From Microterricola gilva (GTDB lineage: Bacteria > Actinomycetota > Actinomycetes > Actinomycetales > Microbacteriaceae), in assembly GCF_004217495.1 (NCBI RefSeq), contig NZ_SHLC01000001.1, positions 744,001-808,000 of the forward strand: DNA of 64,000 bases, in the 5' to 3' direction. Of this stretch, positions 7,561 to 19,003 are shown in pieces; position 1 is the first letter of the stretch, and every line of letters starts with the position of its first letter. The notes below the pieces were generated by a model. The model searched no databases, was not told the origin of the DNA, and worked only from the letters and a program-made list of their open reading frames with translations. Both the position numbers and the translations under genes were made by a program.

Positions 7561-8825
7561 GCGGCTGCGGCGGTGCCGCGCGGCAGCAGGTAGGGGTCCT
7601 GGGCGTCGGAATCGCCCAGTTCCCGCGCTTCGACGAAGCGCATCAGCTCAAGGTCGAGGCCCTCCTTGCGCATGCGCAGATCGATGTAGATCAGGGCGAC
7701 CGTCGCCGACTGGGCGACGATGGCGATGGAACCGATGATGAGCGTGACGAGCATGAGCAGGAGGTAGGAGGCGATCGCCGGGCCGACGGTTCCGAGCACG
7801 TTGTTCGGGTCGATGAACGTCGCCGCGAAGCCGTAGACCAGCGATACCGGCAGCGTCACGATCTGGCTCACCGCGTTCACGATGAACGCGACGAGGAACT
7901 GCACGCCGAATGTCTTCCAGAAGTAGCCGCGGGTGAGCGTCCAGGACCGGCCGATCGCGGCGGTGACGCCCTGCCTCTCCAGCACGATCAGGCAGGGAAC
8001 GAGCGAGGTCTTCACGGTCAGCCAGACGAACAGGACGACGAGTCCGAGCCCGAGCAGGATGCCGACGCCGATCGTCGCGCCGAGCCAGCTCGGCCCCTGC
8101 ACGGCGAGCACGATCACGATGCCGACCGCGACGGCGATGCCGAGGGCGTAGCCGAGGATCAGCAGGCCCATCCAGCCGAGCAGCGGCCAGATGCGGCGGG
8201 CGGCCGTCTTCCACAGCGTGGACAGGCGTTGCTTCTCGCCGAGGGTCGCCCTGGCGACCTCGAGCACGATCACGCCCTGCAGCAGAGCGGACGTCAGGAT
8301 GGTGAACACGACGGGGATGAGCGCGGCCAGGAGGATGGCGGCGGTGCTGCCGGCCGTGACGGCCTCACGTTCGGCTGCGCTCGCGCTCTCAATGCGGTCG
8401 AGCGCGATGAACGTCGCCGGGCCGAGCACGAGCAGCGAGACGAGCACGGAGAGGGACTGCACGATCAGCGCGCTGCCGAACGTGGCCTTGGGGTTGCGGC
8501 GCAGCACCTGGAACGGGGCTCCGAGCAGGGTCCCGAAGCTGAGCGGGCGCAGCGGGATGAGCCCGGGCTTGGGCGGGGGCGTCCACGCCGGTTGCTGGCC
8601 ATACGGGGCCTGGCCGTACTGCGGCTGGCCATAGGGGGCCTGCCCGTACGGTGCCTGCCCGTACGGGGCCTGCCCGTACGGGGCCTGGCCGTATGGGGCC
8701 TGGCCGTATGGGGCCTGGCCGTATGGGGCCTGGCCATACGGGGGCTGAGCGGGAGCCGGCGCGGGCTCGGCAGGGCGCGCCCCCGATGGCGACTGCCAGC
8801 TCTGCTCGTCGGTCATGCCACCCAT
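7557..8825 (-). CDS. Polytopic membrane protein with N-terminal PYGQ repeats
   Basis: A 422-residue protein, first gene of the MoxR/DUF58 operon. After about 27 residues it has ten tandem pentapeptides (eight APYGQ, one PPYGQ, one PQYGQ), a Pro-rich linker and then at least six membrane helices, resembling the glycerophosphodiester phosphodiesterase membrane-domain family without any catalytic domain. Long helices end in loops typical of that family (for example GRSWTLTRGYFW). Starts at 8825 and 8816 are both possible; I used 8825, where a CAATAT hexamer 6 nt upstream could allow leaderless transcription. The low-complexity tail probably lies in the cytoplasm and may bind a partner such as MoxR (inference). 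Confidence 0.75.
   Translation of the reverse strand: MGGMTDEQSWQSPSGARPAEPAPAPAQPPYGQAPYGQAPYGQAPYGQAPYGQAPYGQAPYGQAPYGQPQYGQAPYGQQPAWTPPPKPGLIPLRPLSFGTLLGAPFQVLRRNPKATFGSALIVQSLSVLVSLLVLGPATFIALDRIESASAAEREAVTAGSTAAILLAALIPVVFTILTSALLQGVIVLEVARATLGEKQRLSTLWKTAARRIWPLLGWMGLLILGYALGIAVAVGIVIVLAVQGPSWLGATIGVGILLGLGLVVLFVWLTVKTSLVPCLIVLERQGVTAAIGRSWTLTRGYFWKTFGVQFLVAFIVNAVSQIVTLPVSLVYGFAATFIDPNNVLGTVGPAIASYLLLMLVTLIIGSIAIVAQSATVALIYIDLRMRKEGLDLELMRFVEARELGDSDAQDPYLLPRGTAAAA
8595..8746 (-). repeat. Ten-copy 15-bp minisatellite encoding PYGQ repeats
   Basis: Ten direct 15-bp units within the 7557-8825 gene encode APYGQ-type pentapeptides. Several neighbouring units are identical at DNA level (three copies in a row near 8680-8730), the mark of recent slippage or unequal exchange. 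Copy number is therefore likely to vary between strains. Confidence 0.9.
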
Positions 8826-8873
8826 GCTGCCATATTGGCGGCCCGCTGCCCGGTTCTCACGCGCCGCACATGA

Positions 8874-9926
8874 TCAGCCGAAGTCCGCTGTGACGGTGCG
8901 TGCCAGAGCGTCGAGGCGAACGTGGCCGCCGTACGGCAGAATCCACTGCGGCCGGGTATGCCCGAAGGGAACTCCGACGCAGACCACCGCTTCCGCGTTG
9001 TACCGGGTGATCTCGTCGATGACGGCATCACGCTGAGCGGCGCGACGCTGCGCGCGCTCCTCCGCCGACGGCACCAGCTCGTGGCTGCTCACGGGAGGCC
9101 GGGCAACGAGGACGCCGGCAACCGCGGCGAGGACGCCCCGCTCTCCGAGTGCGCGAACCCACCGTTTCACCCACACGGCCGGCGGCACTTCCTCGCTGGA
9201 CTCGAGGATCAGGATCGTCCCCTCCAGATCCCCCAGCGACGGCAACCGGCCGGCCACCGCCAGTTGATCGACGACCTCGAAGCAGCCACCCCATGTGCGA
9301 CCGGTGACCACCCGCTCGGGGCCTGCCCATGTCCACGGTTCGGTGGCCTCCCTGTCGCCGAATTCGGTCAGAGCGCGTGCAGACTCCCAGTCGGGGCCGA
9401 AGTCCTCCGACTCTCCCGGCTCCACGATCTCCAGCTCTCCGCCCGTGAACAGCGCCGCCGTCAGCGACGCGAGATGAACAGCATCGATGTGCGGACCCGC
9501 ACCGAGATGGACCTGAGTCGATCCGCCGTAGTATCCGGCCACCCCGAGCGACCACAGCCAGTTCAGGAGGTTGGTGTTGTCGCTGTAGCCAAGGAAGATC
9601 GTGGGGTTCGACGCGGCGAGGCCGGCGTCGAGGTGGGGGATGACCGTGATCTGATCATCGCCGCCGATCGTCGCGAGGATCGCACGGATGCTGGGGTCGG
9701 CGAAGGCCGAGTTGATGTCGGCCGCCCGATCCTCCGGCGTGGCGCCGAGCCTGCGGGTCGTCGCATATTCCACGGGGACCAGCCCGGTTGCCGCGATGAG
9801 GCGACGCATCGCCTGCTCGTGGACCGCCGGCGCGAATCCGGGGGCCGCGAATGACGGCGACAGAACAGCCACCCGATCGCCTGGCACGAGTTTGGGTGGC
9901 GACGACGGTGCGTTGGCCTCAGACAT
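8874..9926 (-). CDS. S66-family peptidase (LD-carboxypeptidase / MccF-like)
   Basis: A 350-residue serine peptidase of family S66. LD-carboxypeptidases trim the terminal D-Ala from muropeptide tetrapeptides; MccF-type members cleave toxic aminoacyl-nucleotides and confer microcin C resistance. The nucleophile sits in GYSDNTN (Ser115), and the Glu and His of the Ser-Glu-His triad fit ILESSEE and the C-terminal VPFGHTRPQ. There is no signal peptide, which fits the cytosolic family. The ATG at 9926 follows a GAGG; the frame stays open far upstream only as the shadow of the mtrB-lpqB region. Sequence details such as the long loop after the Ser make MccF-like activity at least as likely as peptidoglycan recycling. 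Confidence 0.85.
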   Translation of the reverse strand: MSEANAPSSPPKLVPGDRVAVLSPSFAAPGFAPAVHEQAMRRLIAATGLVPVEYATTRRLGATPEDRAADINSAFADPSIRAILATIGGDDQITVIPHLDAGLAASNPTIFLGYSDNTNLLNWLWSLGVAGYYGGSTQVHLGAGPHIDAVHLASLTAALFTGGELEIVEPGESEDFGPDWESARALTEFGDREATEPWTWAGPERVVTGRTWGGCFEVVDQLAVAGRLPSLGDLEGTILILESSEEVPPAVWVKRWVRALGERGVLAAVAGVLVARPPVSSHELVPSAEERAQRRAAQRDAVIDEITRYNAEAVVCVGVPFGHTRPQWILPYGGHVRLDALARTVTADFG

Positions 9927-10045
9927 CGCCTCATTCAATCGGCAAGCACCGCCCAACGCAATCGGCACGATTCGCAGGGGGACCGGGAGGCACTCACCCG
10001 CCTGTGGCCGCGCGGCGAATCGCGCCGAATCGCGCACGACTCGGC

Positions 10046-10051
10046 TACTGT
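10046..10051 (+). promoter_or_regulatory. Probable -10 element of the mtrA transcript
   Basis: TACTGT in the 183-nt gap before mtrA. A start of transcription about 7 nt downstream would put the leader ORF's ATG (10063) only a few bases from the 5' end. I see no convincing -35. Confidence 0.45.
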
Positions 10052-10062
10052 TGTCCCAAAGT

Positions 10063-10113
10063 ATGCCGCCGCGTGATCTGCTGAACGCGGCCCCAGCGGG
10101 AACGGAATCATGA
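10063..10113 (+). CDS. Putative 16-codon leader ORF of mtrA
   Basis: An ATG-started ORF of 16 codons, beginning Met-Pro-Pro-Arg and ending Glu-Ser. Its TGA overlaps the mtrA ATG by ATGA, so ribosomes finishing it could restart on mtrA. A candidate -10 (TACTGT) lies 11 nt before its ATG, leaving almost no untranslated leader. Third-position GC is lower than in neighbouring genes, so it is either a regulatory leader or chance. It has no homology that I recognise. Confidence 0.35.
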   Translation: MPPRDLLNAAPAGTES

Positions 10114-10787
10114 GCGCACGGATTTTGGTCGTCGACGACGACACCGCCCTGGCGGAGATGATCGGCATTGTGTTGCGAAGCGAGGGCTTCGAGCCGAGCT
10201 TCTGCGCGGATGGAGCGCTCGCGCTTGACGCCTTCCGGCAGTACAAGCCCGACCTGGTGCTGCTCGACCTCATGCTGCCCGGCCGCGACGGCATCGAGGT
10301 GTGCACGCAGATCCGTGCGGAGTCCGGCACCCCCGTCATCATGTTGACCGCGAAGTCCGACACGACGGATGTCGTCAAGGGGCTTGAATCGGGTGCGGAC
10401 GACTACATCGTCAAGCCGTTCAACCCGAAGGAGCTCGTCGCCCGGATCCGCACCAGGCTGCGGCCGAGCACCGCGGCATCCGAGTCGCTGCACGTCGGCG
10501 ACCTCGTCGTGGATGCCGCCGGCCACGAGGTCAGGCGGGGCGACCAGCGCATCAACCTGACGCCGCTCGAATTCGATCTGCTGTTGGCGTTGGCCTCCAA
10601 GCCGCAGCAGGTGTTCACGCGCGAGATGCTGCTCGAACAGGTCTGGGGCTACCACTACAAGGCAGACACCCGCCTCGTGAACGTGCACGTTCAGCGACTG
10701 CGCGCGAAGGTCGAGCACGACCCGGACAATCCCCGCATCGTCATGACCGTGCGCGGAGTCGGCTACCGGGCCGGCGCCGTCAGCTGA
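10110..10787 (+). CDS. mtrA: Response regulator MtrA (OmpR/PhoB type)
   Basis: A 225-residue response regulator of the MtrAB system, which in actinobacteria controls cell-wall hydrolases, division and osmotic adaptation. The receiver domain spans about 4-120 with the acidic pair D9-D11, phospho-acceptor D53 (LLDLMLPGRDG), the switch Thr in LTAKSD and Lys in IVKPF. The winged-helix DNA-binding domain covers about 130-225 (LTPLEFDLLLALA, VNVHVQRLRAKVE, GVGYRAG). mtrB and lpqB follow immediately, the conserved actinobacterial order. GGGA/GGAA upstream serve as a modest ribosome site, and a short leader ORF overlaps the start. Confidence 0.97.
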   Translation: MSARILVVDDDTALAEMIGIVLRSEGFEPSFCADGALALDAFRQYKPDLVLLDLMLPGRDGIEVCTQIRAESGTPVIMLTAKSDTTDVVKGLESGADDYIVKPFNPKELVARIRTRLRPSTAASESLHVGDLVVDAAGHEVRRGDQRINLTPLEFDLLLALASKPQQVFTREMLLEQVWGYHYKADTRLVNVHVQRLRAKVEHDPDNPRIVMTVRGVGYRAGAVS

Positions 10788-10790
10788 GCC

Positions 10791-12455
10791 ATGGCCGTCC
10801 GCGCCGGCGCTCGGCGTTTCGAGTGGCGCTCCTGGCGCAGCTGGCCGCAACAGCTCGGGATGCTGTGGCGGCAGTCGCTGCAGTTCCGCACCGTGCTGAT
10901 CTCGCTCGGCCTCTCGAGCGTCGCAATCCTGCTCACCGGCATCTACCTGTCGACGAGTGTGAGCAACAACCTGTTCCAGGCCAGGCTGGAACAGGTCCTC
11001 GGCGATTCGGCGCGCGCCGTCGCATCGGCCCAGCAACTCGTCGACGCCTCTGACGCGACCGACCGCGCCGCCGTGCTCGGCGTGATGAACAGCGCGCGCA
11101 ACGCGATGAGCACCGGTGCGGCCAGCCGGCAGGTCGCCGGATTCCGGGTGCCAGGGCAGGAGCCGAGTTCCGTCGCCCCGCTGGACTTCGTGCCGTCCTC
11201 GTTGCGCTCGGGTGTGATCACACCGGAGCTGAGAGAGAGCGTGCGCGAGCACCCGGATGAGCAGTTCTGGCAGTCGGTGAGCCTGCAGACGCCGGAGGGC
11301 GGAACGGTGCCAGGCATCGTCGTCGGCTCCCAGCTCGTGTTGCCGACGGCCGGCCGCTACGAGATCTACATCGCATACAGCCTGGCCGACGCCGAACAGA
11401 CGCTCGGATTCGTGCAACAGACGGCCGGGATCGCGGCGATCGCGCTGCTGCTCCTGATCGGTGCGGTCACCTGGGTCGTCGTGCGCCTCGTCGTCACCCC
11501 GATCCGGGTGGCGGCGGAGACGAGTGAGCGCCTCGCCGAGGGCGAACTCGAGGTCCGCATCCCGGAGAAGGGCGAGGACGTCATCGCGACGCTCGCGCGC
11601 TCCTTCAACGGCATGGCCGACAGCCTGCAGGCCCAGATCAGCAAACTCGCCGATCTCAGCGAGGTGCAGCAGCGCTTCGTCTCCGATGTCTCGCACGAGC
11701 TGCGCACCCCGCTCACCACGATCCGGTTGGCCGGCGACGTGCTCTACGATCAGCGCGCCAGCTTCCCACCGGCGACGGAGCGCACGGCCGAGCTTCTGCA
11801 CACCCAGGTCGAGCGCTTCGAGTTGCTGCTCGCGGATCTGCTCGAGATCAGTCGCTACGACGCCGGCTCCGTCGGGCTCGACCTCGAGGCGACGAGCCTC
11901 GTGCACATCGCGGAAGAGACGATCGAGACGATGAGCGGGCTGGCCGAACAGAACGGGACGGAGGTGCGCCTCGTGGCGCCGGGCGGGCACCTGCCGGCCG
12001 AGCTCGACCCGCGCCGCATCCGCCGCATCGTGAGCAACCTCCTCGGCAACGCGATCGAGCACAGCGAGGGGAAGCCGATCATCGTCACCGTCGACAGCAC
12101 GTCCACCGCGGTCGCGCTGACCGTGCGCGACTACGGCGTCGGTATGAAGGAGCACGAGGCCGCGCTCGTCTTCGACCGGTTCTGGCGCGCAGACCCGTCT
12201 CGCAAACGCACGATCGGCGGCACGGGACTCGGACTGCCGATCTCGCTCGAGGACGCCCTGCTGCACGGCGGCACGATCGACGTCTGGTCCGCGCCCAGGG
12301 CCGGATCGGCATTCCGCGTGACGCTGCCGCGGGTGCACGGGCGGCCGATGGGCGAATCCCCGGTGCCGCTGCCCCCTGAGGATGCCGGAGCCACGCGCCC
12401 GGCCGAGCCACCCGTCCGGCCGGTCGATGAGGCTGAGGAGGCCGCAGATGTCTAG
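10791..12455 (+). CDS. mtrB: Sensor histidine kinase MtrB
   Basis: A 554-residue membrane kinase that phosphorylates MtrA. Order: cytoplasmic tail, helix at about 35-58, extracytoplasmic domain of about 150 residues, second helix at about 212-234, HAMP domain, dimerisation/phospho-acceptor domain with DVSHELRTP (H302), then the ATPase domain with N-box NLLGNAIEHSEG, G1 DYGVGM and G2 GGTGLGLPIS. A Pro/Glu-rich tail of about 50 residues ends the protein. It starts 3 nt after the mtrA stop and overlaps lpqB by 8 nt, so the three genes are co-translated. Confidence 0.97.
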   Translation: MAVRAGARRFEWRSWRSWPQQLGMLWRQSLQFRTVLISLGLSSVAILLTGIYLSTSVSNNLFQARLEQVLGDSARAVASAQQLVDASDATDRAAVLGVMNSARNAMSTGAASRQVAGFRVPGQEPSSVAPLDFVPSSLRSGVITPELRESVREHPDEQFWQSVSLQTPEGGTVPGIVVGSQLVLPTAGRYEIYIAYSLADAEQTLGFVQQTAGIAAIALLLLIGAVTWVVVRLVVTPIRVAAETSERLAEGELEVRIPEKGEDVIATLARSFNGMADSLQAQISKLADLSEVQQRFVSDVSHELRTPLTTIRLAGDVLYDQRASFPPATERTAELLHTQVERFELLLADLLEISRYDAGSVGLDLEATSLVHIAEETIETMSGLAEQNGTEVRLVAPGGHLPAELDPRRIRRIVSNLLGNAIEHSEGKPIIVTVDSTSTAVALTVRDYGVGMKEHEAALVFDRFWRADPSRKRTIGGTGLGLPISLEDALLHGGTIDVWSAPRAGSAFRVTLPRVHGRPMGESPVPLPPEDAGATRPAEPPVRPVDEAEEAADV

Positions 12456-14172
12456 ACGCCACCGCACCGGCCGAGGCCTGGCCGCGCGTTTGACGGCCGT
12501 GGCGACGCTCGGCGCGCTGCTCCTCAGCGGCTGTGCCGGCATCCCGAGCTCCGGCTCCGTGCATGCCGGGCAGGCGGTGGAGAGCGAGGCGAGCCCCGAG
12601 TTCGACTTCCTCGCCCGCAGCCCCCAGCCGGGTGCGACGCAGGAGGAGATCCTGCTCGGCTTCGTGGAGGCGGCGGCCAGCCCGCAGGACCGCTATGCGG
12701 TCGCCAGGGAGTTCCTCACCCCCGCGTTCAGCACCGAGTGGGATCCCGATGCCAGCGCGCTCATCGACGGCGGCATCCAGCGCAGCCCGCAGACCCTGAA
12801 CGCGAACGCCATGACGTTGACGGTGTCGGCGCTGGCGGATGTCGGCGTCAGCGGTGAGTACATGCAGCGCGAGTCGCCGACGACCCAGGTGCTCGGCTAC
12901 GAGTTCACCCAGATCGAGGGGGAGTGGCGCATCAGCAGGGCCCCGCAGGGGATCCTCGTCGACCAGCCGACCTTCTCGCTCGTCTTCGGGAGCTACCCGC
13001 TCTACTTCTTCGACCCCACCTTCAGCTACCTCGTTCCCGATCTGCGCTGGTTCCCCCGACGCACCTCGACGCCGACGGTGATCGTCAATGCGCTGCTCAG
13101 TGGACCGAGTGAGTGGTTGGACGGCGCGGTCCGCTCCGCCTTCCCGGAGGGGACGGCGCTGACGACGGCCTCCGTGCGCGTCGTCACCCGCAGTGCCATC
13201 GTCGACCTCAGCCCGAGCGTGCTGCAGACCGAGGCGATCTCGCTCCAGCGGATGCAGCTGCAGCTGCGGGAGAGCCTGCAGGGGGTGTCGTCGATCACCG
13301 GGGTCACGATCACCGTCGACCAGATCGAACAGCAGATCTCCGACACCCTCGCCCCCGTGATTCAAGACCCGCACGTCGATCCACGCGCGCTGATCCTGCG
13401 CGACGGTGAGTTCGGGCACCTGGCGGCGAGTGGAGACACCGTCACCCCGATCGACCTCTCCGAACAGATCGTGGCGCTGGAGCCGAGCGCGGTCAGCGTC
13501 GGGGTCCAGCAGGGCTCTGGCAACACGGCGGCCGTCCGCGGTGAGCAGGGGGTGAGCGTCGTGCGATCCGGCAGCGAGGCGCGGCTGCTCGATGAACGGG
13601 CCGGCCTGATCGCGCCGGTCGTCGATGTCTTCGGCTACGTGTGGTCTGTGCCGCGAGACGCACCGGGTGAGCTCTTCGCCTTCGCCCCCGACGGCACGAG
13701 GACCTCCGTCGGGACGAGCTGGACGGATGCGACGAGCATCACCTCCATCGCGCTCTCGCGCGACGGCACCCGGCTCATCGCCCTCTACGAGGCCGGGGAC
13801 GCGACCCGGCTGGTCGCGACCGGCATCCTGCGTCAGGAAGGCGAGGGACGCAACGTGCCTGAGCGGCTCGGCACGCCGCTGGAGCTCGCCGTCCCGGCCG
13901 AGGCGCCGCTGGCGACGGCCTGGGTCAACGAGCTGACCGTCGCGACCCTGACGGAAGGGCCGGCCGAGGAGACGCTCATCACCGCCCAGCAGATCGGCGG
14001 TCCGAGCAGCGAGATCGAGGGGGCGCCGGACGCGCTCACCTTGAGCGGCGGCAACACGAGCCGTGAGCTGCGCCTGCTGAGCGCGGCTGGTGAGCTGTTG
14101 CAGCGCAGAGGCCTCTCGTGGCAGCCGCGCATCGACGGCGTCGGCGTGCTGGGCATCTCGATCGGGCTCTGA
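12448..14172 (+). CDS. lpqB: Lipoprotein LpqB
   Basis: A 574-residue lipoprotein, the accessory partner of MtrAB that modulates MtrB signalling at the membrane outer face. The N-terminus is Arg-rich, then a hydrophobic stretch ends in the lipobox LLLSGC with Cys29 as the lipidated residue. A GerMN (sporulation/spore germination) domain lies at about 195-315 (STPTVIVNALLSGPS), followed by a beta-propeller-like C-terminal domain. The ATG at 12448 was chosen because GGAGG lies 7 nt upstream inside the mtrB end, and the lipobox then falls at the usual distance. The frame is open further upstream but those codons belong to mtrB. Confidence 0.95.
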   Translation: MSRRHRTGRGLAARLTAVATLGALLLSGCAGIPSSGSVHAGQAVESEASPEFDFLARSPQPGATQEEILLGFVEAAASPQDRYAVAREFLTPAFSTEWDPDASALIDGGIQRSPQTLNANAMTLTVSALADVGVSGEYMQRESPTTQVLGYEFTQIEGEWRISRAPQGILVDQPTFSLVFGSYPLYFFDPTFSYLVPDLRWFPRRTSTPTVIVNALLSGPSEWLDGAVRSAFPEGTALTTASVRVVTRSAIVDLSPSVLQTEAISLQRMQLQLRESLQGVSSITGVTITVDQIEQQISDTLAPVIQDPHVDPRALILRDGEFGHLAASGDTVTPIDLSEQIVALEPSAVSVGVQQGSGNTAAVRGEQGVSVVRSGSEARLLDERAGLIAPVVDVFGYVWSVPRDAPGELFAFAPDGTRTSVGTSWTDATSITSIALSRDGTRLIALYEAGDATRLVATGILRQEGEGRNVPERLGTPLELAVPAEAPLATAWVNELTVATLTEGPAEETLITAQQIGGPSSEIEGAPDALTLSGGNTSRELRLLSAAGELLQRRGLSWQPRIDGVGVLGISIGL

Positions 14173-14308
14173 GTGCTGGCGGCGCTGGCCTGAGCGGAGC
14201 GCTCCCGTGCGCCAAGAGCTGTCCCGCACAGGGCGTGTGATCGGGGCGGTTCTGCACAGCCGGCGAACGCGGATGACGGCCGCGGCCGCTCTGGAGCAGG
14301 CTCGAGGC

Positions 14309-15040
14309 ATGGAATCGTCACGGTCGGTGCTGCTCGCGGCGCTCTCCGACGCGCTCTCCGGCGCGCTCGCCGTGTGGGCGCCGAGCGACTGCGTCGGCTG
14401 CGGGCGTCACGACAGGGGAGTCTGCGGCGACTGCGCCACCGCGTTCGCGGCGGAGACCCCGCACAGCACGGTGCGCCTCGGCGAGACGGTCTGGTGCGGC
14501 CTCGACTACGCCGGCGCCGCCAGACGCGCCCTGCTGGCGTTCAAAGATGCCGGACGCACTGAGGCGGCTGGTGCGCTGAGCGTACCGCTCCGCCGTGCGG
14601 TCATCGCCGCGCTCACGGCGGCGCTCGCCGATGCGGATGGCCCAGGCGGCATCCGCATCGTCACGATCCCCTCCGACCGCTCCGCCGCGATGCACCGGGG
14701 TTTCCACCCCGTCAACACGTTGCTCGCCGCGGCCGGGCTGCGCAGCACGGCCCTGCTCGGCCATGGTTCTGCGCACCTCGATCAGGCCGGGCTCGACCGC
14801 GAGGCGCGGGCACGCAACCTGGCCGGTGCCCTGCGCGTGCGCCCAGGAGCCGGCTCCGTGGTCGGGCTGCGCGTTCTCATCGTCGACGACATCCTGACAA
14901 CCGGATCAACGATCGCGGAGGCCGCACGGGCGCTCAGGAGCGCGGGGGCAGAGGTCTGCGGATGCGCCGTTCTGGCGGATACCAGACTGCGCGCAGACGC
15001 CCAAGCACGGTCACAGGAAGTTCGGATGAATAGCCGGTGA
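14309..15040 (+). CDS. ComF-family phosphoribosyltransferase-like protein
   Basis: A 243-residue ComF homolog. ComF proteins combine an N-terminal zinc ribbon with a type I PRTase fold; in competent bacteria they help DNA uptake, and in actinobacteria the role is unknown. The zinc ligands are C28, C31, C39 and C42 (CVGC...CGDC). The PRPP loop is VLIVDDILTTGST. The ATG at 14309 follows GGAG/CAGG; an in-frame ATG at 14273 is also possible. The placement between lpqB and hpf is the normal actinobacterial order, so its presence does not by itself suggest competence. Confidence 0.85.
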   Translation: MESSRSVLLAALSDALSGALAVWAPSDCVGCGRHDRGVCGDCATAFAAETPHSTVRLGETVWCGLDYAGAARRALLAFKDAGRTEAAGALSVPLRRAVIAALTAALADADGPGGIRIVTIPSDRSAAMHRGFHPVNTLLAAAGLRSTALLGHGSAHLDQAGLDREARARNLAGALRVRPGAGSVVGLRVLIVDDILTTGSTIAEAARALRSAGAEVCGCAVLADTRLRADAQARSQEVRMNSR

Positions 15041-15130
15041 CTTTCCATCGGACAACGGCTACGGTTGGCTCAAAGGCGAGAAAGGTCCGCCCTGTAGATG
15101 CCGGGCGGCACGCCTATCTGGGAGGTCGTC

Positions 15131-15799
15131 ATGGAAACAAACATCGTCGGACGCAACCTGGGAATCACTGATCGCTTCCGTGAATACGCCACGGACAAGG
15201 CAGACAAAGTCGCGTCTCTTGCCGACAAGGCACAGGCGCTGGAGATCAAGGTCAGCCGCCAGAACCAGGTCACCGGAACCGTGCGGAGCGACCGCGTCGA
15301 GCTGACGTTGATCGGCAAGGGGCCTCTCGTGCGCGCTGAAGCCGAGGGCTCAGACAAGTACGCCGCGTTCGACGTCGCACTCGGCCGCCTGCTCGAACGG
15401 GTGCGCAGAGCCAAGGACCGACGCAAGGTACACCGTGGGAACCATCGCCCGACGTCGTTGCGCGAGGCGAGCACCGGTGGTTTCGAGGCCGTGCACATGA
15501 CACCGGCCGACGCCGAGATCCTCGAACAGGTGCGCACCGGGTCGATCCCCGTCGTGAACGACGAGAACAGCGAAGAGATCGAGGCCGAGTACTCGCCCGT
15601 CGTGATCCGCCGCAAGCTCTTCGCATCGATCCCGATGACGATCGACGACGCCCTCTACAACATGGAGCTTGTCGGCCACGACTTCTACCTCTTCCACGAC
15701 ATCGAGACCGACCGTCCGAGCGTCGTGTACCGCCGCAAGGGCTGGGACTACGGTGTGATCGGCCTCGGCGACGCAGAGCGCGAGGCGATCTCGGCGTAA
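15131..15799 (+). CDS. hpf: Ribosome hibernation promoting factor, long form
   Basis: A 222-residue long-form HPF. The N-terminal domain (about 1-100, starting METNIVGRNLGIT) blocks the decoding centre of idle 30S subunits. The C-terminal domain (about 165-222, with the motifs VVIRRKLF, HDFYLFHDIETDRPSVVYRR and YGVIGL) drives 100S dimer formation. The ATG at 15131 has a strong GGGAGG 6 nt upstream; an in-frame ATG at 15098 would add 11 residues without such a site. In actinobacteria hpf is often induced by hypoxia or stress; nothing in the promoter tells me which sigma factor is used here. Confidence 0.95.
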   Translation: METNIVGRNLGITDRFREYATDKADKVASLADKAQALEIKVSRQNQVTGTVRSDRVELTLIGKGPLVRAEAEGSDKYAAFDVALGRLLERVRRAKDRRKVHRGNHRPTSLREASTGGFEAVHMTPADAEILEQVRTGSIPVVNDENSEEIEAEYSPVVIRRKLFASIPMTIDDALYNMELVGHDFYLFHDIETDRPSVVYRRKGWDYGVIGLGDAEREAISA

Positions 15800-15815
15800 C
15801 CGTCAGCCGGACTGC

Positions 15816-15850
15816 CCGGGCCCCGCATCAGTCACTGATGTGGGGCCCGG
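15816..15850 (+). terminator. Terminator hairpin after hpf
   Basis: A 16-bp stem (15816-15831 with 15835-15850, one G-T pair) around the loop TCA, 17 nt after the hpf stop codon. No T-tract follows. It separates hpf from secA. Confidence 0.75.
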
Positions 15851-15929
15851 TGCCGTCTCGGGGTCGGCGGTGGCACACACGCTCCGCTGTGAGCGAACCC
15901 GGTGTCGGTATTCACAGTGCGCACCCCGA

Positions 15930-15935
15930 TACGCT
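15930..15935 (+). promoter_or_regulatory. Candidate -10 element upstream of secA
   Basis: TACGCT, identical to the hexamer before the PdtaS-type kinase gene. A start about 7 nt downstream would leave about 92 nt of leader before secA and would place a GTG (15943) exactly at the RNA 5' end. Confidence 0.4.
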
Positions 15936-16034
15936 TGCTATCGTGGCCGAGTGGAGTCGGCCGCGCGCTGACGCGCCCCGTTGCACACGCCACGGCGGCA
16001 CGACCCCGAGCCCTCAGACAACTGGAGACAATCC

Positions 16035-18842
<2,808 letters not shown>

Positions 18843-18856
18843 CGCAACCCAGCAAC

Positions 18857-18896
18857 AGAGGATGCCCCGGCGCTGCGCCGGGGCATCCTCTTTCTG
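18857..18896 (+). terminator. Intrinsic terminator after secA
   Basis: A perfect 16-bp stem (18857-18872 with 18876-18891) around the loop CTG, followed by TTTCTGT, 15 nt after the secA stop codon. It is the clearest intrinsic terminator in the window. Confidence 0.9.
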
Positions 18897-19003
18897 TCCG
18901 CGACCGCTCCGCAGCACCAACCTTTGGGTTGATGCGCCGAACGGGGAGCCTGGGGCAGGATGGAACTCCCGGTGTCGATCGAGCCCGGGAGAAAGTTGTC
19001 ATC

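Noticed and set aside
8874-12542. A 1222-codon minus-strand frame upstream of the S66 peptidase
   Set aside because: It is open only because of the high GC; it lies opposite mtrA, mtrB and lpqB, and the peptidase family homology begins at 9926.
14309-15040. ComF as evidence for a competence system
   Set aside because: No other competence gene is in the window and ComF before hpf is the usual actinobacterial order.
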